Translations under genes and position numbers: made by a program
Assembly (NCBI GenBank): GCA_017309275.1
Contig: JAFKLT010000032.1
Location: 1-64,000, forward strand
Source: Sphingomonadales bacterium
GTDB lineage: Bacteria > Pseudomonadota > Alphaproteobacteria > Sphingomonadales > Sphingomonadaceae
Direction: 5' to 3'
Length of the DNA: 64,000 nt
Part shown: positions 17,559 through 26,287 of the stretch, piece by piece
Layout: each line of letters opens with the position of its first letter
Position numbering within the stretch: the stretch's first letter is position 1
The notes under the pieces: model-generated
Seen by the model: only the letters and a program-made list of their open reading frames with translations
Told to the model about the DNA's origin: nothing
The model's database searches: none

Positions 17559-18620
17559 TCATCCGACCAACTGCTGGAATGCGACGCCGGCGCCAATGCC
17601 GATGCTCACCAGGACATATGCGGTAATCGCCAGCCAGCGCCCGATGGCGTCGCTGTACCAATTATTGCGTCGAAGCTGGATTTGTCGATCCACCAGAAGA
17701 TACAGTGCGAGAGCGATCAGCAGGTTCAGCACATATTCCGCCCAGACAAAGGCTGTGTGGCTGATCGGGAAATATCGCTTTGAGAGAAAATTGACGACGA
17801 ACACGCCGATCCAGTGGTTCAGGTAGAGCGGATAAGAAAGACCGCCCGCAATCTCGGCCATCGGGCGACGGCGACCCGGCTTTGCCATCGCGACCACCAG
17901 GGCGACCGCGAAGATCGGCGCAATCCTGTCGATCGACAATGCGGCCATTGCGACCGCGCACAGGATTGCGATGGCAAGGGCGGTCCAGCGGGTGATCGGA
18001 TTGCCCGAAAACGACGTCTTCGCTTCCATGATGGCGGCGCACACGCCCAAGGCTATCGCTGCAAAGTGCCAACCAACGCCCATCATTGCGACCGCGATGG
18101 CAAACCAAAGTGCGATAGAGCGGCCGCCGCGCACGAACAATATCAGCAACGGAGCAAGCAGATAGAATTGCTCCTCGACCGATATGCTCCAGAACTGATT
18201 GCCCGAACCGTCGAGGGGCATTTCGGTCAGCGCGGCCGGGAAGACGGTGAATATCTGGTGCGTGAACGTCAGGTCCATGACGAGATATTTGAGCCAGAAG
18301 ATATCCGGGCCTTCCTTCGCGAGTGCCACGCCGTAAAGCAGGACGATCGCGAGCGCGTAGGGAATCCAGATGCGGGTGGACCGGTTGAAGAAGAAGCGCG
18401 GCAGCTCCGCACGGTCCGTCCTGAGCAATATGCCGCCGATCAGCCAGCCGCTGAGCGCGAAGAAGACCTCGACCGCAAGGCGGCCATCGACCGGGTGTGG
18501 CAGCGCCAGCCCCGCGTGGTCCAGCACGACGATCGAAGCCAGCGCAAGCCGCAACCAGTCGAACAGCGGGTAGCCGTTCAGCTTTACAGCTTCCGGATTT
18601 GCGGCAGTGCCGGGCGTCAT
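17559..18620 (-). CDS. Acyltransferase 3 family protein (OafA-like)
   Basis: The 353 residues form about ten TM helices and include the family 3 acyltransferase signatures: FDWLRLALASIVVLDH near the N-terminus with its conserved His, VEVFFALSGWLIGGIL, and RFFFNRSTRIWIPY. Such integral membrane enzymes move acyl groups, usually acetyl, onto surface sugars from the cytoplasm to the periplasm. It is the last gene of the long leftward block, 31 bp after the hexapeptide acetyltransferase. The two enzymes suggest the polymer is acylated in more than one way. Confidence 0.9.
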   Translation of the reverse strand: MTPGTAANPEAVKLNGYPLFDWLRLALASIVVLDHAGLALPHPVDGRLAVEVFFALSGWLIGGILLRTDRAELPRFFFNRSTRIWIPYALAIVLLYGVALAKEGPDIFWLKYLVMDLTFTHQIFTVFPAALTEMPLDGSGNQFWSISVEEQFYLLAPLLILFVRGGRSIALWFAIAVAMMGVGWHFAAIALGVCAAIMEAKTSFSGNPITRWTALAIAILCAVAMAALSIDRIAPIFAVALVVAMAKPGRRRPMAEIAGGLSYPLYLNHWIGVFVVNFLSKRYFPISHTAFVWAEYVLNLLIALALYLLVDRQIQLRRNNWYSDAIGRWLAITAYVLVSIGIGAGVAFQQLVG

Positions 18621-18651
18621 GTTGCCAGGCGACTTTCGTCGGCTCTTCGCA

Positions 18652-19155
18652 TCAACCGCCCTTCGGCAGTACCAGCCGCCCCGGATTGCCGACGATGACG
18701 CCGTGTGGCGGGACGTCGATCAGCACCACGGCGTTGGCGCCGATGCGGGCGTGGTCGCCGATCGTCACGGGGCCGATGACCTTTGCGCCCGCGCCGATAT
18801 CGACATGTCCGCCGATCACCGGAACGCCTCTTTCGGTCGCGCCGACCGTGACCTGTTGAAAGATCAGGCAATTGCAGCCGATCGTCGCGTGCGGATGGAC
18901 GACTATGCCGTTCGGATGCGGGATCAGCAGGCCCCCGCCGATCGCGCTGTTGATCGGAATGTCCGCGCCCGTGACGATCGACCACCAGCGGTGGCGTAGG
19001 ACGGCAAAGCGCCGCGTCGCCCAGGCCAGCGCGCCGCGCGCATTCTGATAGTCGCGGATGCTCTTCAGCAGCGATCGCGAGGGATCCCAGCCGCGACCTG
19101 CCTTGCGTTCGCGCGTCCAGTCGGGGTCGATGGCGGAGATTTCGGGGGCGTTCAT
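18652..19155 (-). CDS. Serine acetyltransferase-like hexapeptide-repeat protein
   Basis: This 167-residue protein has an alpha-helical N-terminus (WDPSRSLLKSIRDYQN) and a left-handed beta-helix (INSAIGGGLLIPHPNGIVVHPHATIGCNCLIFQQVTVGATERGVPVIGGHVDIGAGAKVIGPV), much like CysE. The start ATG 19153-19155 overlaps the upstream GT4 gene by 4 nt, so coupling is clear. It probably acetylates a sugar of the repeat unit. A cysteine-pathway role is possible but less likely in this setting. Confidence 0.87.
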   Translation of the reverse strand: MNAPEISAIDPDWTRERKAGRGWDPSRSLLKSIRDYQNARGALAWATRRFAVLRHRWWSIVTGADIPINSAIGGGLLIPHPNGIVVHPHATIGCNCLIFQQVTVGATERGVPVIGGHVDIGAGAKVIGPVTIGDHARIGANAVVLIDVPPHGVIVGNPGRLVLPKGG

Positions 19156-20447
19156 GCCAGGAATCCGAATTCGGGCGGTTCGCCCTGCGGCCGCAGCAGC
19201 CATTCGTACACCGCGCGCACCTGGCTCGCCTTGGCCTGCCAGCTGTAGAGCGTTTCGACGCGCCGGCTGGCGGCGACGGACATGGCGGCCAGGTCGTATC
19301 GGCCCCCTGCAATATCGTCGACGAGGGTGCGGACCTGTTCCACGAGGCGGTCGCGCGGGCCGATGGGTATGGCAAAACCGCTCGCCGGATCGACCAGCTC
19401 GCCGGGGCCGCCATAGTCGACGACGACCGGCACGGCGCCCGACGCCATCGCCTCCAGCACGACGCCGCCGCCGAATTCGCGGACGCTGGGAAAGACGAGC
19501 AGGTCGGCGCCGGCGAGATGGTCGGCGACCTCCGCATGCGCGAGCCATCCGTGGAGCGTCACCGCCTTCTCGACCCCCAGTCGAGAGATCAGCGCCTTCA
19601 GCGGCTCCATTTCCGGGCCGTCGCCGATGATGTCGAGGTGCGCGCGGCCGTCCTGCAGCAGCTTATGGCACGCCTCGATCGCGATATCGGCGCCCTTGTA
19701 CGGCACCAGTCGGCCGACGAAGACCAGGCGCAGCGGGCCGCCGCGGGTGCGGGCCTGGGGCTTGAAGCGTTCGACGTCGATCCCGTTCTCGGGAATGTAG
19801 ATCGTCGGCCGGCGATAGCGCGCGAGCTCGCCCGCGGTATGGCAGGAACCGGCGATGATCGCGTTCGCGTTGCGATAGGTCGAGGCGATCGCCGGAAGGA
19901 AGGAATAGGCCTTTCGCACATAGGACAGCCATTCCTTTTCCTTGATCCGCTCGCGGTTGAACTCGGGATGCCAGGGGAGGCCGCCGTTCAATGGGCCGAG
20001 GAGAAAGGGCGTGCCGGCGCGGTGGCAACGGCGGGCGAGGCTGCTCGGCGCGGTGGGGCTGAGCGGCGTGACGCGGTGCACCACGTCGAATTTCCCCGCC
20101 CGGATGTCCGCGCCGAAGCGGCGCCAGACGAGATGCTCGAAATAGGGGTAGGTGAGCGACTGGATGGCGGTGAGCGTCGTCCACCCCTTGCCGGCGCCGC
20201 CGCGCAAACGGTCGGCGATCCGGTAGAAGGGCGCGGCGACCGCCTCTGAATCGATCGCGGTGAAATCGCTGCCCTCGACCAGGCCTTGCGCCAGAAAGGC
20301 GTCGCGATTGCGGACCTGGGTGACGATATGGACGTTCGCGACGTCGCGCAGCGCGCTGACCATCTTCCAGCCGACGAGCGGGACGCTGACCCAATCGGGA
20401 TTGGCGGCCTCTGCGATCGCGAGGATGGTGGGTTTTGCGTCGCTCAT
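19152..20447 (-). CDS. Glycosyltransferase family 4
   Basis: The 431-residue GT-B protein contains FDVVHRVTPLSPTAPS, IYIPENGIDVERFKP, LRLVFVGRLVPYKGADIAIEAC and FPSVREFGGGVVLEAMASGAVPVVVDYGGPGELVD, the classic GT4 donor-site block (EX7E, with Glu in EFGGGVVLEAM). It overlaps both neighbours by 4 nt, so it belongs firmly to the leftward sugar-transferase operon. The donor sugar is unknown. Confidence 0.93.
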   Translation of the reverse strand: MSDAKPTILAIAEAANPDWVSVPLVGWKMVSALRDVANVHIVTQVRNRDAFLAQGLVEGSDFTAIDSEAVAAPFYRIADRLRGGAGKGWTTLTAIQSLTYPYFEHLVWRRFGADIRAGKFDVVHRVTPLSPTAPSSLARRCHRAGTPFLLGPLNGGLPWHPEFNRERIKEKEWLSYVRKAYSFLPAIASTYRNANAIIAGSCHTAGELARYRRPTIYIPENGIDVERFKPQARTRGGPLRLVFVGRLVPYKGADIAIEACHKLLQDGRAHLDIIGDGPEMEPLKALISRLGVEKAVTLHGWLAHAEVADHLAGADLLVFPSVREFGGGVVLEAMASGAVPVVVDYGGPGELVDPASGFAIPIGPRDRLVEQVRTLVDDIAGGRYDLAAMSVAASRRVETLYSWQAKASQVRAVYEWLLRPQGEPPEFGFLA

Positions 20448-21628
20448 CGCTCGATCGCGTCCACCAGCGTCGCGGCCGACACCGATGTGAGGAAATTCGC
20501 GTGCGCGTGCGCGCGTCCGGCGCTTCCGATCGCCTCGCGCATGGCGGGCCGGCGGGCCAGATCGCCCAGAATTTCGCCCAACGCCGCCTCGTCGCCCTGC
20601 GGAAACAGAAAGCCGGTCTTGCCATGTTCAATCATTTCGGGCGTGCCGCCGATGATCGAGCAGACGACCGGAAGCCCCACGCTCATCGCTTCCATTACCG
20701 CGACGGGCGCCGCTTCGCCGAGGCCGACGCTGGGCAGGACGAAGGCGTCGTAGCCCGCCAACAGCCCGGCGACCGCGTCGTTCGGCACGGGGCCCAGCAT
20801 GCGCACGCGGTCTTCAAGACCGGCCTTTGCGATCGTCGCCTGTATCTCGGCGGCATAATCGCCTTCGCCGATGATGTCGTAGCGGATGTCGATGCCCTGA
20901 TCGACGAGCGCGCGGACCGCGGCGATCGCGTGGCGGTGGCCCTTCATCTGGTTGAGGCGGGCGACGGTCACGATCTTCAAGCTGTCGGCGGCGCTCCAGT
21001 CGCCGGTCTTCTGGTTCGCGAGGTCATATTCGATGCCCATGCGGATCAGCTTGGGGGGCTCGGTCAGCCCTGGGACGTTCGCCTCCACCTGGCGGCACAG
21101 CGCCTCGGTCACGCAGGCGACGAACTTGGCGGGGCGGAACTTGAACGCGTGGCCGCGGCCATAGACCTCGAGGTCGCCGTGCAGCGACAGGCTGTAGGAC
21201 GGGCCGCCGGCCAAGCGGCTGAAGGCGAGGACATAGGCGGCGTCGGCGCAGCTGTGGCCGTGGATGTGGGTGATACCCTCGCGGCGGCCTATCGATTTCA
21301 GGCGAAGGCCGATCGTCGCGAGCGCGAGCATCTTGATCCAGCGCTCGTTCGTCTCGGCGAGCGGTGCCCGCACGTCGCCGCGAAGGAGGAGGGCGGGTGC
21401 GGCGAGGGCGGCGCGGGCCCAGCTCAGCACATCGGCGGCGCGGAAATCGGCGAGATAGCGCGTGCGGGCCGCGGCGACCGAGGAAAAGGCGTGCGTTGCG
21501 CTATCCTTTGGCCTGCGCGTCGACAGGATCGAGACCGGGCGACCGGCCTTTTCGATATGCACGATCTCGCGCCAGAAAAAGCCGTGCGTCTGGCCCGGAA
21601 ATTCCGGAACAAGATAACCGATCGTCAT
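20444..21628 (-). CDS. Glycosyltransferase family 4 (exopolysaccharide type)
   Basis: The 394 residues open with MTIGYLVPEFPGQTHGFFWREIVHIEKAG and contain HIHGHSCADAAYVLAFSRLAGGPSYSLSLHGDLEVYG, LKIVTVARLNQMKGHRHAI and LPSVGLGEAAPVAVMEAMSVGLPVV. It closely resembles in layout the GT4 enzyme at 12513-13727, which suggests a shared family expansion. The next gene downstream overlaps it by 4 nt. It should add a sugar to the lipid-linked precursor. Confidence 0.93.
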   Translation of the reverse strand: MTIGYLVPEFPGQTHGFFWREIVHIEKAGRPVSILSTRRPKDSATHAFSSVAAARTRYLADFRAADVLSWARAALAAPALLLRGDVRAPLAETNERWIKMLALATIGLRLKSIGRREGITHIHGHSCADAAYVLAFSRLAGGPSYSLSLHGDLEVYGRGHAFKFRPAKFVACVTEALCRQVEANVPGLTEPPKLIRMGIEYDLANQKTGDWSAADSLKIVTVARLNQMKGHRHAIAAVRALVDQGIDIRYDIIGEGDYAAEIQATIAKAGLEDRVRMLGPVPNDAVAGLLAGYDAFVLPSVGLGEAAPVAVMEAMSVGLPVVCSIIGGTPEMIEHGKTGFLFPQGDEAALGEILGDLARRPAMREAIGSAGRAHAHANFLTSVSAATLVDAIER

Positions 21629-21683
21629 GCACCCCCCGGTAGCGAAATCGCATAAATGTCTGGCTGAACGGGCAATATCATCG

Positions 21684-22436
21684 TCAGCCGCCCCGCACCG
21701 CCAGCAGGAAAATGCGCGGGCCGGTCAGCAGATAGCGCCGCCACAGCCGCCGCGGCTCGCTGAGCAGGCGATATGCCCATTCGAGGCTGAGCCGCTGCAT
21801 CCACGCCGGCGCCCGGCGCTTGCGGCCGATGATGAACTCGATCGACGCGCCGATGCACAGCCCGACGCCGCGGCACGTCCCGGCCTGGCGACAGGCCAGC
21901 GCGACGATCTCGCTCTGCGGCGCGCCGATCGCGAACAGTATGAAGTCGGCGCGTTCGTGCGCGACGAAGGCGACGATGTCTTCGATCGCGGCCGCGTTCT
22001 GCAAAACACCCATCGGCGGGCGGTGCTGGACGAGCGTCGATCCCGGAAAACGGTCGACAAGGTCCGCCACCATCGTTCCGTCGCCGCCCACGATCGCAAT
22101 CTTTCGGCCTTTGAAGGCGCCGCTGGCGAACAGATGCGCGGTCAGGTCGCTGCCCGGCACGACGTCGAGCCTGACCCCCCGAAATCGCGCAAGTTTCTGC
22201 AGGATACGACTGTCGCACAGCCGCATGGCGGCGGCCGAATAGGCGTCGCGAAAGCGGGCGGTGCTGTCGTCGGCGCGCTTGGGATTCAGCAGCAGCACAT
22301 GATCGACGTTCGGCGTCACGACATAGGAGAAGGAGTCGCGTGCGGACAGCGCCACAAGCTCCTCCGCCACCTGCTCGCAAGTCGATTCGTGAAATGTTAT
22401 TCCCAGAAAGGATCGACGGTGCGGCTCAATAGGCAT
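21684..22436 (-). CDS. WecG/TagA/CpsF family glycosyltransferase (GT26)
   Basis: The 250 residues include VTPNVDHVLLLNPKR, RLCDSRILQKLARFRG, VPGSDLTAHLFASG, KIAIVGGDG and ADFILFAIGAPQSEIVAL, the conserved blocks of the WecG/TagA/CpsF family. These enzymes usually add the second sugar (for example ManNAc or glucuronic acid type) to the lipid-linked first sugar. That fits its place directly after the initiating transferase, which it overlaps by 11 nt. Confidence 0.92.
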   Translation of the reverse strand: MPIEPHRRSFLGITFHESTCEQVAEELVALSARDSFSYVVTPNVDHVLLLNPKRADDSTARFRDAYSAAAMRLCDSRILQKLARFRGVRLDVVPGSDLTAHLFASGAFKGRKIAIVGGDGTMVADLVDRFPGSTLVQHRPPMGVLQNAAAIEDIVAFVAHERADFILFAIGAPQSEIVALACRQAGTCRGVGLCIGASIEFIIGRKRRAPAWMQRLSLEWAYRLLSEPRRLWRRYLLTGPRIFLLAVRGG

Positions 22437-23877
22437 TCTTGTCCCAGACGAGCTTGAACACGGTTTCGATCATGATGCGCAGGTCCATCAGCGGCGACCA
22501 GTTTTCGATGTAATAGATGTCATATTCGACACGCTTGCGCGCGCGCTCGGTCGTCGCGATTTCGCCGCGCAGCCCGCGAACCTGGGCAAGGCCGGTGATG
22601 CCCGGCTTGACCCGGTGGCGCGCGGTATAGCCCTTTACGGCGTCGAAATAATATTTGTCCTCGACGCGCATCATCGTCGCGTGCGGCCGCGGCCCCACGA
22701 TCGACATGTCGCCGCGCAGCACGTTGAAGAGCTGGGGCAGTTCGTCGATGCTCGTGCGCCTGATCACGCGGCCGACGCGCGTGACGCGAGGATCGTTCTT
22801 TTGCGTCCGCGCGGCGCCGCTGACATCCTGTCGGTCGACGTACATCGAGCGAAACTTCAGCACCGAGATTTCGTTGTTGTTGAAGCCGAACCGCTTCTGC
22901 TTGAAGAAGATCGGCCCCTTGCTTTCGAGGCGGATCGCCAGCGCGGTCAGCAGCAACAGCGGCGAGAGGAGGATGACCGCGACAAAGGCGATGCCGCGAT
23001 CCATCCTCTCCTTCAATATGCCGTCGACGTCGCGCACCGGCTGCTGCCAGATCGTGAAGACCGGCAGCGATCCCAGGAAGTTGATGCGATATCCCGGCTT
23101 CAGCTCCATCGCCTCGCGCGGCAGCACGCAAAGGTCGATCGACGCGGCGCTGAGCGTGTCGGCGATATATTCCAGCCGTTCCTGCGTGATTTCGGGCAGC
23201 GCGAGGATCACCTGGTCGAGCTGCCCCGTGCGCGCGAGCTGCAAAAGCGCTTCGAACCCGCCCAGATAGGGAAGCTCCTTGGCGGGATCTGCGGTGCTCG
23301 ATCGGTCGTCGGCATATCCGATGATGCGCAGGTGCGGCAGGCGTTGCAGCTCGATCAGCTCGAGCACGCGCCGGATCGTATCCGGGCTGGAGGCATAGAG
23401 CACGACGCGCTGGCCGACGACGCCCTTTGCCATCAGGTTCCAGATGATCTTGCGGAACGCCATTCGGCTGATGAACAGCCCGACCATGCTGAAGCCGATG
23501 AAATAAAGGGCGAGCCCGCGCGAAAATTCGCGCATCATTTCAAGCTGCAGGATCACGAGGCTGGTCAGGGCCGAGGCGAGCAGGAAGTCGGCCAGCGAGC
23601 CGCCGCCCGTATCCTCGCTCTGTCCCCGGAAGACCGCATAACCGTCGCGCGAAATGCGGATCAGGAAATAGTTGATGCACAGGATGATGGCGCCGGTGCG
23701 ATGAAGCCGCGCATCGTAATAATAGCCGACGGTCAGGTCATAGACGATCGTCGCCAAAAGAAACGCGATCAGGAAGCACGACAGGTCGTTGGCGATTCCA
23801 AGCGAACGCAGGACGTTCGAGGTAAAGCGGATATGTCCGTTGCCCCGCCTGGGGATGCTGTCTAGCTTCCCGTGCAT
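22426..23877 (-). CDS. Initiating sugar transferase (undecaprenyl-phosphate glycosylphosphotransferase)
   Basis: The 483-residue protein has four to five N-terminal TM helices, a CoA-binding-like cytoplasmic domain (GVVGQRVVLYASSPDTIRRVL), one further TM and a C-terminal bacterial sugar-transferase domain: SKGPIFFKQKRFGFNN, FRSMYVDR, RVTRVGRVIRRTSIDELPQLFNVLRGDMSIVGPRPHA and YTARHRVKPGITGLAQVRG. This is the WcaJ/GumD-type enzyme that loads the first sugar phosphate on undecaprenyl phosphate. ATG 23877 was chosen because earlier in-frame starts run into the upstream gene; even so it overlaps that gene by 16 nt. Confidence 0.95.
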   Translation of the reverse strand: MHGKLDSIPRRGNGHIRFTSNVLRSLGIANDLSCFLIAFLLATIVYDLTVGYYYDARLHRTGAIILCINYFLIRISRDGYAVFRGQSEDTGGGSLADFLLASALTSLVILQLEMMREFSRGLALYFIGFSMVGLFISRMAFRKIIWNLMAKGVVGQRVVLYASSPDTIRRVLELIELQRLPHLRIIGYADDRSSTADPAKELPYLGGFEALLQLARTGQLDQVILALPEITQERLEYIADTLSAASIDLCVLPREAMELKPGYRINFLGSLPVFTIWQQPVRDVDGILKERMDRGIAFVAVILLSPLLLLTALAIRLESKGPIFFKQKRFGFNNNEISVLKFRSMYVDRQDVSGAARTQKNDPRVTRVGRVIRRTSIDELPQLFNVLRGDMSIVGPRPHATMMRVEDKYYFDAVKGYTARHRVKPGITGLAQVRGLRGEIATTERARKRVEYDIYYIENWSPLMDLRIMIETVFKLVWDKNAY

Positions 23878-25478
23878 ACGCCACCTGCGGTTGCACAGAT
23901 CGTTTCGGGTGTGATGCGCGCGAACAGCCCGCGTCGACGCGGCGTTCCCGGCGGTTCGTCGACGGCATAGCTCTTGCGCGCTCGCGCGACGCCTGCGTTT
24001 GCCTTTGCCGCGCAGGCGGCATCGCCGAATTCGGCGCAAGTCCGGGAATAGATCGTCCAGGCGCGTATCGACGAGGGTTTCGCCATCGCGACGTCCTGGT
24101 CGAGCGAGACCGCGCGCTGGTTATCGCCGAGCCGGAGCAGATAGGCCCGGTACGCGTCGGCCAGCCGAAGGCTTTGCGGAAGGAAATCCATGCCTCGCTC
24201 AAAGGTTTGCCGCGCGCGGATTTCGCTGCCCTTGGCCGAATAGGCGCGCGCCAGTTCGACATAGCCCATGAAATTCTCCGGCGAATCGGAAACGACGACG
24301 TTGGCGTCCTCGATGGCGCGATCGACCCTGCCCTGCGAAAGACTGCGGGCGGTTCTCACCAGGAGGGCGTCCTCGTTTCGCGCGTCCGCTGCGAGGACGC
24401 GGTCCGCCAGTTGATATGCATGATTCTTGTCCCCCTGCGCCAGCATGATCCTCGACATCAGCGCCTGCGCGTCCAGCACGCCTTCGCCGTAGAGTCTTGC
24501 GAGCGGCAGCCTTGCCTTATCCAATTCGCCGCCTTCATAATAGAAGCGTGCCAATAATAATTGTTTAGCCCGCGTCCCATTTTCCGCGATGTAGCGAACC
24601 TGGGCCTCCGAAAGCGGCTTCGGATCATATTCCAGCCACAGGTTCACCAGGCCGGGGAGAAGGTCGGGATCGTTCGGCGCTTCCTCGAGGGCCTTGACCC
24701 CTTCCGCGCGCGCCTCCGCCACCGCTCCCGTCTTGTAGAGCAGGTTTATGTAATCCAGCGCATATTCGGTGTCGCCCTTCATCGCCTTGCGGATGTGCGG
24801 CAGGATTTTCTTCATTTGCACCTCGTCACCCTGGAGGCGGTAGATCTCCAGACGCGTGACATTCAGCGCATTGGTTTCGCCGATGGCGGCGATGGCGCTG
24901 TCGATCGCCTTGAGCGCGACATCATTTTTTCCCTGCAATGCGTCGATTCTCGCGGCGAGAATGGTGCCCCCCTCGTCGCGAGGATTGAGCGCCAGAATGT
25001 TGGACGCCATCTTGCGGGCATCGTCGAGCCGGCTGTCGTCGATGGCGATGAAGCCTTTGACGAGCATGGCCTGAACCGCGTTGGGCGCGAGCAGCAGCAA
25101 TCGGTCGGCGGCGTCTTCGGCCTCCCGAACCCGGCCGGTCTGGAGCCCGAGGTCGGCAATATTCTGAAGAATTTCAGGATTGTCCGCCTGCAGGTCGAGG
25201 GCCAGCGAATAGGCGTTGAAGGCGCTAGTCAGCCGTTCGGCGCGAAATTCGATTCGGCCCAGAAGGACGTAATAGTCGGCAACATCGTCGCGTTCGGAGA
25301 TGGCGCGCCGTATATTCGTTCGCGCATCTTCAAGATTTCCCGACTGGAGCTGGCTTTCGGCGACGGAGGCATAATCGGCGGCGCGCTGACCCGAATCCGC
25401 ACAGCCCGAAGACAGCGTCATAATCAGGATCAATGGCGCCGCGAGTACCGCGAGCCTGGAAGTCGGGAGAAGTTTCAA
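23862..25478 (-). CDS. Tetratricopeptide-repeat lipoprotein (PEP-CTERM/exopolysaccharide type)
   Basis: The 538 residues begin with a lipoprotein signal ending in LSSGC (about residue 25), followed by many TPR-like helical repeats through residue 480, for example QSGNLEDARTNIRRAISERDDVADYYVLLGR. This resembles the TPR lipoproteins (PrsT-like) linked to exosortase/exopolysaccharide loci, which probably scaffold polymer export or protein sorting in the periplasm. It heads the leftward operon and diverges from the exporter gene at 25643 across a 164-bp gap. Exact subfamily is uncertain. Confidence 0.82.
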   Translation of the reverse strand: MKLLPTSRLAVLAAPLILIMTLSSGCADSGQRAADYASVAESQLQSGNLEDARTNIRRAISERDDVADYYVLLGRIEFRAERLTSAFNAYSLALDLQADNPEILQNIADLGLQTGRVREAEDAADRLLLLAPNAVQAMLVKGFIAIDDSRLDDARKMASNILALNPRDEGGTILAARIDALQGKNDVALKAIDSAIAAIGETNALNVTRLEIYRLQGDEVQMKKILPHIRKAMKGDTEYALDYINLLYKTGAVAEARAEGVKALEEAPNDPDLLPGLVNLWLEYDPKPLSEAQVRYIAENGTRAKQLLLARFYYEGGELDKARLPLARLYGEGVLDAQALMSRIMLAQGDKNHAYQLADRVLAADARNEDALLVRTARSLSQGRVDRAIEDANVVVSDSPENFMGYVELARAYSAKGSEIRARQTFERGMDFLPQSLRLADAYRAYLLRLGDNQRAVSLDQDVAMAKPSSIRAWTIYSRTCAEFGDAACAAKANAGVARARKSYAVDEPPGTPRRRGLFARITPETICATAGGVCTGS

Positions 25479-25642
25479 ACCGCCTACCTCGTTTTAAATT
25501 ATGTAAGCTAGCTTTGTCGCTATTGCAGGTATCATTAAGTTGTCGAGGTTGATTCTTGGGTTAATGCGGTTGACTTTTCAGGGCAAGTGGGGCCAACCGA
25601 GCGGGTCGTAGGGACGACGCATCTTTCCACTAGAGGTGATCG

Positions 25643-26287
25643 GTGAAGAAAATGACCGCGGCGCTGTGGCTTGGCCTGGCGGTAAGTTACGGGGCGACCG
25701 CCTCTGCGCAATCGCCGCTTCCGCTGGCTTTCCAGGGCGCTCAGCCTGCCGCGGGTGCCGTGCAATCGGGCCCTGCGCTTCCCGTCTATCGCATCAATCC
25801 CGGCGACGAGCTCGAGATCAACGTGTGGCGCGAGGATCAGCTCCAGCGCGCCGTGAAGGTTCTGCCCGACGGAACGATCGCCTTTCCGCTCGTCGGCTCG
25901 ATACAGGCCGCCGGAAAGACCACGGTCGAGATCGAATCGGTTATTTCCGCGGGGCTCGCGAACAAATATGTCGACGGCAAGGTGCCCGATGTCACCGTCG
26001 CCGTGCGCAGCCCGGCCGGACTTCAGTTTTCTGTTATCGGAAAGGTAAAGGGCGCCGGTACGTTTACACCGGGCCGTTATGTTACCTTGCTTGAGGCCCT
26101 GAGCCTTGCTGGCGGCGCCGATGAGTTCGCCAGCCTCGACAGCATCGTCATCGTTCGCAAGACGGCGACCGGCCTGGTGAGCATTCCGGCGCGACTGGGA
26201 GGCATATTGAGGAGCAAGTCCGTCAGCGCCGACGCGGTAAGGAATATTCCGATGATCGAAAGCGGCGATACAGTCATCGTGCCATGA
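25643..26287 (+). CDS. Polysaccharide biosynthesis/export protein (Wza-like, Poly_export + SLBB)
   Basis: The 214 residues show a cleavable signal peptide (MKKMTAALWLGLAVSYGATASA), the polysaccharide-export domain (YRINPGDELEINVWREDQLQRAVKVLPDGTIAFPLVG) and one SLBB-like domain (FSVIGKVKGAGTFTPGRYVTLLEALSLAGG). No lipobox Cys is present, unlike classical Wza, so it would be a soluble or partner-anchored outer-membrane channel component. The start is GTG 25643 preceded by AGAGGTGAT. It is coupled by ATGA to the beta-barrel gene downstream. Confidence 0.9.
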   Translation: MKKMTAALWLGLAVSYGATASAQSPLPLAFQGAQPAAGAVQSGPALPVYRINPGDELEINVWREDQLQRAVKVLPDGTIAFPLVGSIQAAGKTTVEIESVISAGLANKYVDGKVPDVTVAVRSPAGLQFSVIGKVKGAGTFTPGRYVTLLEALSLAGGADEFASLDSIVIVRKTATGLVSIPARLGGILRSKSVSADAVRNIPMIESGDTVIVP